This document shows positions 50,807 to 63,290 of a stretch of DNA of 64,000 bases, one piece after another. Within the stretch, counting starts at the first letter, position 1. Every line of letters begins with the position of its first letter. Location of the stretch: the NCBI GenBank assembly GCA_018350325.1, contig JAEVLN010000011.1, positions 2,848,449 through 2,912,448 of the forward strand, read 5' to 3'. The DNA comes from Globodera rostochiensis (Eukaryota > Nematoda > Chromadorea > Rhabditida > Heteroderidae). The notes beneath the pieces are model-generated. The model was not told the origin of the DNA. It ran no database searches and saw only the letters and a list, made by a program, of their open reading frames with translations. Both the position numbers and the translations under genes were made by a program.

Positions 50807-53800
50807 TTATTTGTTTCTTTTCAAATTTCGCTGTTTTTCCGCACTGACTACAATGACTTCTTCCACTGGAAGACCTTTTCGCCGTCGGACGGTGTCCACA
50901 TAAAGCCGCGCCTGGTTCTTCTCGAAGCCACGGTTGCCAAACTCTTCAACCTTCAAAGGGCTTGTTCCGTTTGATTAATTCGTCACGATGGCCCGACCTC
51001 TTCCTCCGTTGTTGGCTGCCAAAATGGGTCCTCTTCGATAAGCTGCCAACACGAAAATTCCAATTGTGCCGATGCGGTGCCACTGGTCCGTTTGCGTAAG
51101 TCCTCGCAAAAATGAAAACTCTCAATGACCGGCAAATGGGCGACAACTTCGAAAAGGCCGGTGAGCTCGTTGAACTCCTCGCTTAGCATCTGAGTGAGGG
51201 CAAATTTATCACAAAGCTGAGAGACGACGTCCCCCTCCCATTCTCGAAGCCCACTTCATGGCAAAGGCTTTCAACGACACACGGAAAATAGTTTATGCAT
51301 GAATAAAACTGGACCTTTGCCCGTTTTTGGGCCAAAACTGCTTGAACTTTGCCCAAGGATTGAGTGGGCGTTTGAACAGCGCAGCGGTACAAAGCCGCGA
51401 GAAGTCGGAGTGAGCCGATGTGTTTTTTGAGCGCGACACGGCACGTTTGGCGAATGGCCGAAATGAGCTGACCTTGAAGTTGGGCGCCGCCGACCAACGA
51501 ATTCGCTAAATGCCAAAAATAAAGGGAAACTGCGGACATTCTCAACACTTTACCATCCTCGCATTTCTGCGTCGTTTCTCCTCTTTCAGTCCCTTCCGAA
51601 ATGCCATTACCCTCCGTTTCGTCCTCTTCCCACTCCTCCAACACAATGCCAATGTTTTGCATCGGCTCATCGCACAACGGGCCATGAGACATCGCCAAAT
51701 GGAATCCCGCCACGACGGCCTGGTCCAATGAACTCAAGTTGCCTAAATGCCAATTCGTTCTTTCTAGCGAAGATTTCGACCCTTTTGGCCACCTTTCCAC
51801 ACCGAAATTGGGTTTTCGTCCTGTCCATTCGGACATCCGTTGAAGAAAATGTTTGATTGGGCACGAGACGGGCCGAACGCCCAAATGCGAGAAAAGAGTC
51901 GTCTAATTTCAGCGATTGAATGCTTGGCCCACCAGGAGCCCTTCATTTTGGGCAGACAATTGCAGGCACAGAGGGACAATTGGGATTGAAATGCGTCCAG
52001 TTTGTGTCGTGAATCCGGATCAGAAACACCTGAAACATGCCGAAATCAAACATCCTGACAAAAAAACAAAACGAACCTTCAATTATGGAGTCGATAAGTT
52101 TTTCATTTTGTGTTATCATTTGCACAATTTGGTCATGAAGAGGAACTGCTCTGAGTGTCATGCGAAGAGAAAATTGCCGTAAAAAACACTCCTCCAAAAG
52201 AGCAAATCATTCGGAGGAACTAAAATCCTAATTTACCGTTTTGTGGCCGCTTATTATTTTGGCGTAAGAAAGCCGGGGGTCTGGAATTAACGTTTCCAGA
52301 AACGGGACAATTGGTTCTGAGACAACAATTTCGGTTTGGCCAAGTAGTTTCAAATCCTAAACAAAATTGAGGGATTATCTTCACAATTTTTTAGTCGGTA
52401 AGTCCCCAAACTTCATTCAATGTATGAGTTGGTGAAGTGCCAAAACATAGCGCTGAAATTTTTTTCCAAAAGCGCCGTCACCTCCAAACATTTCTGCAAG
52501 TGCACTTCCCCCGCGGTAAGCATCGCCAAATCGCCGTCCTCCTGCTCCAGAACACGCACTGCTGAATCCAGAACGGATAGCTGCTTCAGTGCGCTCCGCA
52601 GTTCGTTCAATTCGTCCATTCCGGCATTGGTCGGCCTCACCGTCACTCGGACGAGAGGTTCAGCGAACTTTTGATGCCAATCCATTCTCGGCACCTCGGT
52701 GACGGGCAACACTCTCGAGCTCAGCGTTTGCCCGCCAATCCAACGCCCATCGGATGCCTCGATCCCGCAAATTCGACCAGCGGGAACGCACTCAACAGGG
52801 AGCAGTTCACGACCCATCAGCAGAAAAAGGGCACCAATTTGGACGGAATGCCAAGCATCACCCGGCACTAAAGACTTTGAATTGGCGGATGAGCGAAGCA
52901 CATTGAGCTGATCGCCTAAAAATCGTTTTTTTCTAAACCTTCTCAGGTTCAAAAACCGATTTTTAGTGTCCCGCTCATCACGCGGCAAAGGGACACCCGG
53001 TGGCTTTCCAATTTGAATGCTTTTGCACAAAACACCAAAGTCAGCTCATCTTCGGGGTTACAGTTGCGCAATCCGCGAATTGCCGGAGACGAAGTGGACG
53101 GACGAAGCAAAAACAATATTTGTGGATTTCCGTGATCAAATGTTCACCAACTTCGCATTCGGACGAAAACAGCTGACCAATGCGATCGTCCGCTTGAAAT
53201 GCCTTTTGAGCCGACCTCATTCTGGCGCAGGCGCGAACCACCGCGGAACTGAGCGGAAGCCATTGGCGCATCATTTCGGTGAAAGCCTTGCAAAAGCGGA
53301 GGCGGCATAATTAATGAACTTCTGCCCCCCTCCCGAATGGCATGAACTTCTGCTCCCCCCCCTCCCCCCTCCCAAATGGTAATTAACTTCTGCTCCCCCC
53401 CCCCTCCCCCCTCCCGAATGGCAATTAACTCCTGCCATTCTGCCACCCCCCCTGCCCCTCTAACCTCTTCTGCCCTCCTCCCCTTCAGCAAAGGAAGAGA
53501 CAATTTCGCAGACATTTGCCGCAGTTTTTCTAGGTCCTCTTCAACCAAAGCACACCGATGCAGCTCCCACAAAGGTTCTAGCACAAATTGTTCTACAAAA
53601 AAAAATAAAAGAAAATAATAAATATTCTCAAAAGATTGCCCAAAAGTGGCTTTTTCCCCCGTTGTTCCGCTCCCGAGCAAATTTGCTTTGAATTCGCAGA
53701 GAAAAAGTGATCAGAAGAGAAGAGGTTGTCGTTGAGTTGCTTTTTTGTCCTTTTCAATTGGTCGTTCGACGGTTCTTTCCCCTCACATTTCGGCCCAATT

Positions 53801-54837
53801 ATTCGTTTAGCCCAAAGCTCGGCAAAGTCCTCAGCCGCAAAAGCGTATCCGTACAGTGCCGAAGCAAACAGAACATTGCCTTTCGAAGAGTCAAAATGAA
53901 GTTGATTTTCCATCTTAAATCCGGAAAATTTAGTCAAGCAAAGGTACTTTTTGCGAGTTTCGGGCTCCCGAATTGAAGCAAAAATTTTCTTTAATGTTTG
54001 GTTTTTAAACAAGCGGAAAGCTTGAACCCTTAAAATGAACAATTACCATAAAAATTCCCATTCGACCTGCTCGAAGGTGTTCCAATCCTCCTCCAGCAGT
54101 TGGCCGTGGATTGCCTGCGAAAGGCACGAGTTTACCGACTCAAGCAATCTCTGCAAATGGCGATGGGCCTCCTGCTCCGGCATTTTCAGCTCTACCACCA
54201 ATCGGTCCAACTTGTTCACCACCAACAAAATGTCCAATTTACGGGACAGCGCCTGACGGATCAGAGATTCGGTTTGGGAACAGACGCCTTCCACCTGAAT
54301 AACTCGTTCAAAAAAAGGTTAAAATTTAGGTCCAACGAACCACATCCACGACGAGAATGGCAATGTCGGCCAAATTGACCGCAGAACTCACCTCTGCAAC
54401 AAAGTCGACATGGCCTGGACTAAAGCCGATTTATTTTAAAATAAAATTTATCAGAACGAAGGGGTCAAGCAGTACCTATCGATCAGATTCAACAGAAGCG
54501 GTTCGTAAAAGAGTGAAATTGAGCTGGACTTCATAGTGATTCCCCGCATTTGCTCATCTTCTCGACAGTCCATGTAGCGCAATTTGCCGGCCAAACGAGC
54601 TGAAAACTCTAACTTTCTGTCAGTAGTCATTATACCATTGGACAATTTACCCGAAATGACTCCGTTAGCGGACACCAGAAAGTCAGCCAGCGTCGTTTTG
54701 CCGTGGTCAACGTGGGCGATGATGCAAACATTGCGAACGGACGACGGTGGACACTGAACAAAAAGTTGGACATTTTGAATAAAATTTAAGGACAGACCAT
54801 TTACCCAGGGCCGATGACGCGCAGTAAAATAAGACAT
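50807..54837 (-). CDS. efl1: Elongation factor-like GTPase 1 (EFL1/RIA1)
   Basis: The ATG at 54837 starts [11 protein letters not shown]. The next exon has the P-loop [17 protein letters not shown], followed by the switch region [17 protein letters not shown], the split G3 motif [12 protein letters not shown] and G4 VVNKLDRL. Later exons show an EFL1-type domain [38 protein letters not shown] and [13 protein letters not shown], then a terminal [21 protein letters not shown] and a stop at 50807-50809. EFL1 works with SBDS to evict eIF6 from the pre-60S subunit in the cytoplasm. Between 53300 and 53500 an intron holds runs of C that encode spurious Gly-rich ORFs. I did not fix every exon border in the middle (51900-53000). 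Confidence 0.9.
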
Positions 54838-55328
54838 TTTGGTAATGGTAAATTGACCCCCCCCCTTTCTAATCCGGACCGACCACGAAAATCTAATCCC
54901 AATTTTGTAATCTCTTCGCAAAAAGAAAGCAGGCAGAAACTTCTCTAGACTTTTTTGTGACAATGGCAAAACAAACCGTTTGAAATGCAACTTTCAGACG
55001 CTCGACGTCGGCCATTTCGTTACAAATGGAGCCGTTAAAACCCAAAAATAATATTTAATCAACATTTAAGTATTGCATAATCTGACGCATTTATCGATGT
55101 TAAAAGATGCGAGATAAATTTGTTCATGCTTTTATAATTGTCGGAGAGGGATTTCGGGGGATTGGATTCTCTGAGAACAAAATGAGCTCAAAGGGTTGGA
55201 GACAAATGCCAAAAGAACTATTCACTAAACAAAATAACAATTTAATCGCTGAATATTTTTTGAATTCTGAAAATTCTGCATAAGTGTATTATGGTTCCAC
55301 CCAGTTGATTGTGGTCAAAATGGGGCAT
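54838..55328. other. Intergenic between ferritin and EFL1
   Basis: Both genes are on the minus strand, ferritin upstream. A C run at 54858 lies just before the EFL1 start. The rest is AT-rich with no gene. A 490 bp gap is long for a standard nematode operon. Confidence 0.4.
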
Positions 55329-56235
55329 TCAGTCGGACTCAGCAAACTCCTTGTCGAAAAGGTACTCGCCCAACCCTTTGCCAACACGCTTAAGGTTCGT
55401 GATGATCTTTCTAAATCGAATTTTGTAGAATTGGAGCAATAATATTTGCTGTTGTGCCTTACCCGATCTCCTCAATGGACTCGACCTGCTCACGGAGATA
55501 TTTGTCCTCGAGGAAGTCGCACATCTGAGACAAATTGAATCTTTAACCCGTAAGGGGAGGGAGGGGGGGGGGGGGGGGGGAATTGAATTTAGGACCTGAG
55601 GATCTCCAAGCTGGGAAGAAAGGTTGTGCAACTCCAACAGCGATTGATTGTTGAACTTCTCAAGAGCCAAAGCGGCCTTACCAAATTTAAAACTCAAAAA
55701 TGCTTTTTTAAAAAATCGAACCTGGAAGGCCTCCAAAGCACTGCCCCACTCATCCTTTTCCGGCTTCTGAACGTTCTGGAGCACAATTCGACCACCACGG
55801 GAGTTCTAAAACGGAACGGTGCAACAAAACAATTGTTCTGTCTGAATGTTTATTTGCATTTATCGGCCCAAAGAACACCCATATTCGTCGTTCAATACCG
55901 CCAAATGGTAAAGCCTTTTTTGCTTGTAATAGCTTTCCAAGAAGATGCACGAAAACCAAATGCTCACTTGATATTTCATGAGAGTGGTGCCGTGTTCGCG
56001 CTCTTCGTCCGATTGCTTTTTGAACCATTTAGCAATATTGTGAAGCGCCACGTCCTCACGGTCAAAATAAAAGGACTAAACTGAGAACAATCCAACGATT
56101 AATTGCACATTTATTATGGACCATGCTCAAATAAACGTAGCTGGCGTAAAGCTCAATATTGATCTGCTTGTTGATGCCGGCTTCGGTTTCCGCTGCGAAA
56201 TTCTGGCGGATCAGAGACTCTTGCTGCTGTGCCAT
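55329..56235 (-). CDS. ftn: Ferritin, heavy-chain-like
   Basis: The ATG at 56235 starts [20 protein letters not shown]. Helices follow in order: [34 protein letters not shown] with [64 protein letters not shown] and the terminal [15 protein letters not shown]. Ferroxidase ligands are all visible by position (first-helix E and Y, the EE and H of SDEEREH, E of LEKF, Q of REQ). It therefore stores and oxidises iron as a 24-mer and is predicted to be catalytically competent. No signal peptide is present, so it is cytosolic. Five short introns interrupt it. I saw no iron-responsive element hairpin (CAGUGN loop) in the 40 bp upstream. Confidence 0.95.
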
Positions 56236-56332
56236 CTCTACAAGATTTAAGCGAGAACAAAAACAACTGCTTACAATTAGCAGATTAAAGTCACACAAAC
56301 TAAATAATTGCTAATTAAATGGTGGTAAAACC
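56236..56332. promoter_or_regulatory. Upstream region of the ferritin gene
   Basis: Short AT-rich stretch before the ATG, then a MITE insertion. No GATA/WGATAR pair or iron-responsive element can be called with confidence. Confidence 0.3.
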
Positions 56333-56466
56333 GGTAATACATAGTCTAGTTTGTAGCCCCATTTTTGAAAAAAAAAATAGAAATTCCGGAACGCCTATTA
56401 AAAGACGTAGAAACAAATTTTTTTTTATTAAATGGGGGGCTACAAACTAGAAATGTATGTATTACC
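56333..56466. mobile_element. 134 bp MITE, GGTAATAC family
   Basis: Starts GGTAATACATAGTCTAGTTT and GTAGCCCC and ends with the inverted form (GGGGCTACAAACTAG, then ATGTATGTATTACC). A perfect 9 bp duplication GGTAAAACC flanks it (56324-56332, 56467-56475). It is a short relative of the 5586-6609 element and lies about 100 bp upstream of the ferritin start codon. Confidence 0.88.
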
Positions 56467-57156
56467 GGTAAAACCTTTATTACGCACAAAGCTAACAGAA
56501 ATGTTTTTAAAAAATGGAATAGATAAAACCCCTATCTTTCTGAGTTTGCATAGCGCGTCATTTTTGCATTTTATTACCGCATAACCATTTAGCCAAGAGT
56601 TTCAACACGAAAAAAGTGAAAAAGTAAAGAAAACAAACGCTAAATTCAAAAATTATGTTGGCGGACTTTCACGCATTTTAATTAAAATTCAACTTTTTCC
56701 AGATTTCTTTGCCCTCTAACACAAAAAAATTGTAAGCAAATTTTGCATTAAATAATAGAGCATAGTGTTTAGAAGCTCTGTGCAAAAAATTAGGCAAATC
56801 GGTATGTTTAATCAAAAGTTCTTGTGTTCGAAGTGCGGGATGGTCAAAATATTTGTTAAAAAAGGTAAGAGAGAACGCCAAAAGAAGAGAACGGTTAGAG
56901 AAAGAGAGGGAAAAGCGAGATAGTGCACTGTCTACCTTAAACAGTAATAAATTGCAAAAATGACGCGCTGTCAGTTTGTTTATGCCAGTTTTACATCGTC
57001 TATTTCTGCGGTATTTACCGCTTTTTGGTAGCTAGTTTTTTCGGAAGATGCGGTTTTGCGATATTTGTAGCTATTGAGATTGATGGGTATTTTTGAATGG
57101 TCCCCAAGTTTTTGGATAACTCGTTTTTAACCCGACTTGTTTTTTTTTGCCAGTAA
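56467..57156. other. Intergenic
   Basis: AT-rich sequence. Two similar phrases, AGCGCGTCATTTTTGCA at 56550 and its inverse TGCAAAAATGACGCGCT at 56955, are about 400 bp apart and form a further inverted pair, possibly the ends of another element. No ORF is supported. Confidence 0.4.
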
Positions 57157-57160
57157 ATAC

Positions 57161-57868
57161 CAGTGGTGTGCAAAAGTAAAGCGACATTTTTTTTTGTTTT
57201 AAACGCGCTATAACAAACTAAAGAAGCATTGTGAGACAAAGTGATCAGGGGCTTTTTTGTAGCATTTTTTCTGGGATTTAAAATGATGTAGAACAATCGT
57301 GTCTGCTACAACATCTCCTTCATGGAGATCCGGAAACCCCAAAATACACTGAAAATTAGGAAAAAAATCCCTGAGGGCTTGGAAAAAATTTTCTGCAAAA
57401 ACCCGTCATAAGGGATGGGTAGCCCACTAAATTCTCTACAAAAGCCAAAAAACCCCTAAGCTCTGCGACTTTTCTCCGATGAGCGTGGGCGTCATGTGCA
57501 ACCTGCGCAGGGACCGTCTGCTGGGGGTACGGTAGTACAGTATTTTTAGATGCAAAAATCGTGATTTTTCACTTGAAATACATGTTTTTAATTGCTTAAT
57601 TATTTAAAAACCCTTAAAAACTTATTATAGTGAAGTTAGCTATTTCTCAAAAGCGCCAAACTAGATTCCCTTTTTCAGTGTATTTTGGGGTTTCCGGATC
57701 TCCATGAAGGAGATGTTGTAGCAGACACGATTGTTCTACATCATTTTAAAGCCCAGAAAAAATGCTACAAAAAAGCCCCTGAACACTTTGTCTCACAATG
57801 CTTCTTTAGTTTGTTATAGCGCGTTTAAAACAAAAAAAAAAATGTCGCTTTACTTTTGCACACCACTG
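57161..57868. mobile_element. 708 bp element with about 190 bp terminal inverted repeats
   Basis: The left end is CAGTGGTGTGCAAAAGTAAA and the right end is its inverse (TTTACTTTTGCACACCACTG). The arms stay nearly complementary for about 190 bp. The direct repeat ATAC flanks it (57157-57160, 57869-57872). The middle 300 bp has no ORF. CAGTGG termini recall Tc1/mariner, but those duplicate TA only, so the 4 bp ATAC duplication leaves the superfamily open. Confidence 0.8.
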
Positions 57869-57872
57869 ATAC

Positions 57873-58795
57873 ATAAATCAACGCAGGCAAAATAAAACAA
57901 AATGTTTAAATTTTGAATATTGTCATAATGTTGCTAATGATTTTTGTTCTATGTATTTGGGGTCAATTTCTTTACAAAACGACAAATTAGGCACAAACTC
58001 GACATTTACCGAAATGTGAATTTGCTGCTTTTTAGTGTATTTTCACGTTCTGCTGCTGCTTAAAAGTTTTGAGACCACAAATCTACTTTTGTCACTTCTT
58101 CTCTTTTGGCACTTTTTCCCTCTGGCCTTTTCCCAAGGCACTATTCCCGTTCTGACTCTTTCCGTTCGATTTTTCAAATCGGTCGTTGTGCCGAGTTGTG
58201 CCTTTATTGTCGGATCCGGCCGTTTTGGCGAGATCGTCATAACTTAGTCTTTAAGAAAGCAAAATCAAACAAAAATAAACGTGGAGTTTTGGGCCATTTT
58301 GGCGCGTGATTTGTCGTTAGCCGCCGGTTTCGGGAACCACAAAATCGGAACCGGTTTGTACTGGGATATTCACTCCAGTGCTTAGCCAGAGGGGGGGGGG
58401 GGATCCCCCCCCCCCCAAATGAATTTTGAGGAAAAAAACAGAGGGGGGACCCTTGTTTTGTACTTTTACAATTTTTTAACAAATTGCCATCAAAAATAAA
58501 AAAAAATTGCTTTTTTGAAAATTCCTTTAAAATGCACTGGCGCTCAGATGGACAAATTCCCCCTCCCAAATTTTTTTTCTGTCTACGGCCCTGATTCCCT
58601 CCCGAGCTACTCTGCTTATTATGTGAATTTATTGTAGTCAATAGAAGACGGAGTGTCTATCACATTTATTATCGGTACGTGTAGAAATACATAAAAAACA
58701 GAATTTTGGCTCCGCCAATTGCGAAGGGTTTATTGGAATTTGGGAATTATGTGAGCTTTAACTTTTATCTTTTATTCATCCGCACGCCGGGATTT
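57873..58795. other. Intergenic, 3' flank of COG1, with a G/C hairpin
   Basis: Positions 58389-58416 read as a G run then a C run. The flanking sequence (CTTAGCCAGAGG and GGTCCCCCC-type words) looks like a worn mobile element up to about 58610. No gene is supported. Confidence 0.4.
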
Positions 58796-61700
58796 TTAGC
58801 TTTTGAACCATCCCGTTGAAATTTTATCATAAAGCGACGAGAATGAGGAAGTGGCGGCTCCCTTCACGGGCAGCCCCAATCCGCCGACTTCCGCGGTGCC
58901 CGTTTTCGTCTTTCGTTGCTTCTTGGACTGCTTAATGCTCGCAGCGACCTCCTCAACAGACTTTTGACTTTCTTCCTTTAAATAGACTCTTTTGACGGTG
59001 AAGAGTTTCTTGGCAAACTAACCTTCAATTTGGACAGCCGTGGAATTTGTGTCAGTCTTTGCACGTCGGCTCCCCTCGGGGTTATGTCAATCAACTGACT
59101 GTAAGCGGATGGAAGCTCAGCATCCTTCAATGTGGTGATAGGCTCTGCTTGCAGCTGACCAAAAAGCATCTGCTTTTAAATTCAGAATAGAACAGCCAAT
59201 TTATTGATGGCGGATTGAAGTTTATCATGAAATAAAGGTTTCGAAGTAATACGCCATTCGATGTACGGATAGTTGGAAAAATCCTTTTTCAGTATTTTCA
59301 CAAATCCTGATCATAAAAAAACTTTAAAAATTCCCATAGCTTCAACTGTCATCCGAAATGTTAGCAAGGAAGGAATAGGGGAAGAGGCACTTAAAATGAA
59401 CCAGCTTTAAATTTATTTGTGCCGAATTGTCACTGCAATCAAACTTATGAAATCCGAGAGCCTTTCTTACCTACCAAAATTGTTTAAAGCTTTTCTTGCG
59501 TTTAGATTTACTTACCGCCGTCCTCTGCGCGAATAGTTTGGCATTTCGTGAGATCGGTTCTTGCAATACGCTAAGCTCGATTGGATCCAATTTTGCCTCA
59601 ATTCGTTGAGAAGCATCGATGAAGCCTTTGTCGGAAAACATCAAAAACAATGTTTTCGAGTCGAGCAACAATTGGGCACAAATTTGAGGGACAGGCGCAC
59701 TGTGTTCCGCACATTGGCATAGCAATTGGGAGAGCAAGTGACCTAAAAGTGTACTAATAAATGAAATGATAGAGAGACCCCTCCCCCAAGGTGAAGCAAG
59801 TATGCTCTATGGATGGGTTGGATATGGATGAGATGGGTTTACCCCCCCCCCCCCCATCCCCCTCCCCCCGGTTTGCTGTCCGAAGCTTAGTTTAACCAAT
59901 TCGTTGCGAGACGTGCAAAGTGACGGTTCTGGTAAGGAGATGCCCCAGGGAGTTTTGGTTGATCGCACGATAAATGGTGGAGAGAAAAAGGAAAAAATGC
60001 TGCGAAAGTTGGGTGGGCACAGCCAAAATGGCCGTTTCGCTAAGTTGGACCCTCTCAGGCTCCTAAACAATGGGAAACAAAGCTTTTATTTTACGATAAA
60101 CTGTTTTAAAATTAAATTATCTGAATTGACCTGCAGCAGTTCCATCCAACCGTCCCAGCTCGAGCAACACTTGCGCATAACGACCAATATGTTACTGACC
60201 CGCACACAATCGTCAATAACAAAGTCCATAAAACGACTAAAATGCAACACTTAACGTATCCAATGCTAAATCTCCAACCAAAGTGCCTGCTCGGTGGCCT
60301 TGTGCAATGTGCGATTGCACCGCACAATTTTGTCCACATTCCGATTCATGCATTGACACAACACCGACGGCTCGTGTTGGACAAGTGCGAGCAGTAGCCG
60401 AAAAAGCGCCAGCCATTGAGAACGGCTGGACCCATCGGCTGATGTCGAGGCTAATGAAAGCGAAGTTAGTGCATTTGATAGTTGAAATGTCGTCTCGTCC
60501 GGAATATTCCACGAGGAAAAATTGGTCAATCTGTTTCAAGCAAAAGAATTCGAAATATCATCATCTGACTCACCTGTCCACAAAGGCAAGAACTTGGTCA
60601 GCAAGAACTTCATGAAGCTGTTCCACGTTCTCCTCTTGGCTAATCAGTGTGTATTTGTTTATGTTTTGATGCAAAAGGCGCAACGAATCGCTCAGCTGTT
60701 GGATCAATCTGAAAAATTAAATAATTGTTTACAGAAAACAAAAGCAGACTCGTTGAGCTCATGAGAGATGCCGGAAGCCAAAAGGGCGTCGAATTTGGCA
60801 CTCCTTTTGTGGAAGAGGGGAAAAGGCTCACAGTTTGTGTGGGGCATTTTGGAACGGATTTGCTGCTCCAACTGCTGAAGTTCCATAGCAATGAGTTCGT
60901 TAAATCGATCAAAAAGTGCGTTGCCAAAAAGTTGACGGTAAATCAACGAATTTGACGCAAAAACGCTTGACCAATTCTAGAAAAAACCGATCATTCGGTG
61001 TGAAAAGGTTCGGTTCAAGTCTCTATTTAAATGGAGGACCGATTTGAAGAGTTGGCCGACTGCCACTGCGAACTCAACCGCCTGGTCGACCTGCTCGAAA
61101 TACGAGCACATTTTGCGCACTCTTTCGCCCACAATTTCGCACATTCTGCACGGGAAAATGCATTTGTACGAGTCATTTAAGTAAAATCGCGCACTTCACA
61201 ACCCAATCAGAACATTGTTTCTGCACTTCCGTTTGGTCGGGGAGTTGGAAGAACGGGTAAAGGCTGTTCACCAGCTCAATTTCGGCCTTGAGAAGCTGTC
61301 TGGTGAGCAATGGCTGATTTTCGACCAATTGTTCAACAGAGGCTTAAATAAATTGCCATTTTGAACCTTTCCCTTCACAATAACTACCGGGACTCCATCC
61401 TTTGGTAGCGACGCATTGAAGAGCAGAGAGCAGCGCCCCTCCATCTCCAAAAATTTGTTCGGCACATTGGACAGTGTCTTTCATCGCTCTGATTAGTCCG
61501 AGCAACGTTGAGTCAGGTTGTTGCAGATTCGTCATCATAAAATCCTAGAGTTGATCAATTTCAGAAAAGAAATCCATCGACATCATAAAATCCTAGAGTT
61601 GATCAATTTCAGAAAAGAAATCCATCGACATCATAAAATCCTAGAGTTGATCAATTTCAGAAAAGAAATCCATCGACATCATAAAATCCTAGAGTTGATC

Positions 61701-63064
61701 AATCTCAGAAAAGAAATCCATCGACATCATAAAATCCTAGAGTTGATCAATTTCAGAAAAGAAATCCATCGACATCATAAAATCCTAGAGTTGATCAATC
61801 TCAGAAAAAAAATCCATCGACATCATAAAATCCTAGAGTTGATCAATCTCAGAAAAAAAATCCATCGACATCATAAAATCCTAGAGTTGATCAATCTCAG
61901 AAAAGAAATCCATCGACATCATAAAATCCTAGAGTTGATCAATTTCAGAAAAGAAATCCATCGACATCATAAAATCCTAGAGTTGATCAATCTCAGAAAA
62001 GAAATCCATCGACATCATAAAATCCTAGAGTTGATCAATCTCAGAAAAGAAATCCATCGACATCATAAAATCCTCGAGTTGATCAATCTCAGAAAAGAAA
62101 TCCCCCAACGTCGGTATGGAAAAAGTAAGGAAAGCCCAGCCAAAACGAAACACACCCATTCTTACCAACCATTCGGGACTTGAGGAACAATTGCAACAAT
62201 TCTTCTACAGTCGTTCGAGGCCTTAGTAATGCGTAAGAGACCAAAGTGCTAACTATCGCATTCCAACTCGCATTAACGCCCATTTTGTCAGTCAAAACGT
62301 CTTGAAGTTCCATACGAATTTGGATGAGTTGATTGGAAAACATATTAATGACAATGGCCTCAAAGGAGGAAAGCGAATGCGATTCAGAGGAAAGCGTCCG
62401 ATGGAAATTGTTCGCGAGGCACAGGGCGAAGGCACGGGTCAAAAGGCCATTGGAAGTAAAGCACTGAAATTAAAATTTGTTTGAGTCTAAAAATTTGGAC
62501 TGAATTGGAATTTGACTGTCCCATGGCTTGCCAACCATCGAGAGCAGACTTTGGAGGAGCAAAAAGCGTCGACCGGCATTGTGATTTCGGTCTAAAGTTG
62601 GCACAACATTCGTCCCCGCCAGGTTCGTCGAGAATGGCAATTCTCCGGCATTTTTGTCCCGTTTCCATTCATTGGCGTTTTGTCGAATGTCCGCCAATAG
62701 AGCAGCCAATTCGTCAGCAATTTCGCATAATCTCTTCACAGTGTTCGACGCCTCCAGCACGTCTCTGTACCGCCTGCCAACCATTTGACGCAACTCCTCA
62801 CGCTTCTTCTCCATCTCTTTCCTGAAAAGATGAAAACCAAAGATGATCAGAATAAATAAATGTCTTATTTTAAATTTTAATAAAATGACTCATTTCTAAA
62901 CCTCTCACAAGAGCCGCTTTAATACGACTATTTCTGAATTTCCAGACGTTTTTTCTATCCCACAGCAACAAAAATAAGCCTTACTTAAGCGACGATTGAA
63001 ATTGTATGAGCTGTTCGACGTCCAGCTCCTGCATCAACCTGTCCACATTGTTTACGTTACTCAT
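58796..63064 (-). CDS. cogc-1: Conserved oligomeric Golgi complex subunit 1 (COG1)
   Basis: The ATG at 63064 starts MSNVNNVDRLMQELDVEQLI. The next exon has KKREELRQMVGRRYRDVLEAS and VKRLCEIADELAALLADIRQ, a clear match to the COG1 N-terminus. Further exons follow in order on the minus strand: FALCLANNFHRTLSSES; NQLIQIRMELQDVLTDKMG; VEELLQLFLKSRM; DFMMTNLQQPDSTLLGLIRA; several helical exons to 59470; and the tail GLPVKGAATSSFSSLYDKIS with a stop at 58796-58798. COG1 is part of lobe A of the tethering complex that guides retrograde vesicles within the Golgi. The intron between LLQLFLKSRM and DFMMTNLQ contains a 12-copy array that repeats the acceptor. Exon borders between 59500 and 61300 were not all fixed. 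Confidence 0.88.
61545..62104. repeat. 48 bp minisatellite that repeats a COG1 3' splice site
   Basis: About 12 units. On the COG1 strand each unit reads GATTTTATGATGTCGATGG then ATTTCTTTTCTGAGATTG and ATCAACTCTAG. The final TTTCT...CTCTAG is a pyrimidine tract with an AG acceptor, and the first bases of the unit match the start of the next COG1 exon (GATTTTATGATGACG). The unit farthest upstream has CTCGAG in place of CTCTAG. The unit length is a multiple of three, but TAG lies in frame at each unit end, so only use of the last acceptor gives an open product. Confidence 0.9.
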
Positions 63065-63290
63065 TTAGGCAGTTTTTATCTGCAGTTTTTGTTTGTCATC
63101 GTAACAAAAAAAAACAGAACCAAAGTTTATAAGTATTCCAGCGGAATGTCAGCACTATTACTCTGAAAACACAATTGTTATTCCAGCATTTATTCTTTTG
63201 TGTAATTGGATATTTAACTGTGAAATGAATCCAACATTTAAATGAAATATTGCGGCAAATTCTTTGTCCTCACAATTTGTCATTTTAATT
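63065..63290. other. 226 bp gap between two minus-strand genes
   Basis: The TXNL1-like stop (63291) and the COG1 start (63064) are 226 bp apart, same strand. This spacing is compatible with a nematode operon, and a spliced-leader acceptor (TTTCAG-like) would be expected near 63070-63080, but I see only a weak candidate. Confidence 0.35.

Noticed and set aside
58237..58641. 134-codon minus-strand ORF with GGGGIPPPPLAKHW
   Set aside because: Low-complexity translation of a G/C hairpin and worn mobile DNA.
61518..62183. 221-codon plus-strand ORF with repeated HHKILELINFRKEIHR
   Set aside because: It is the opposite strand of the COG1 intron minisatellite; openness follows from a 48 bp unit without stops in that frame.
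63065..63290. TXNL1-COG1 operon
   Set aside because: Spacing is suggestive, but I could not point to a clear trans-splice acceptor, so it is not called.
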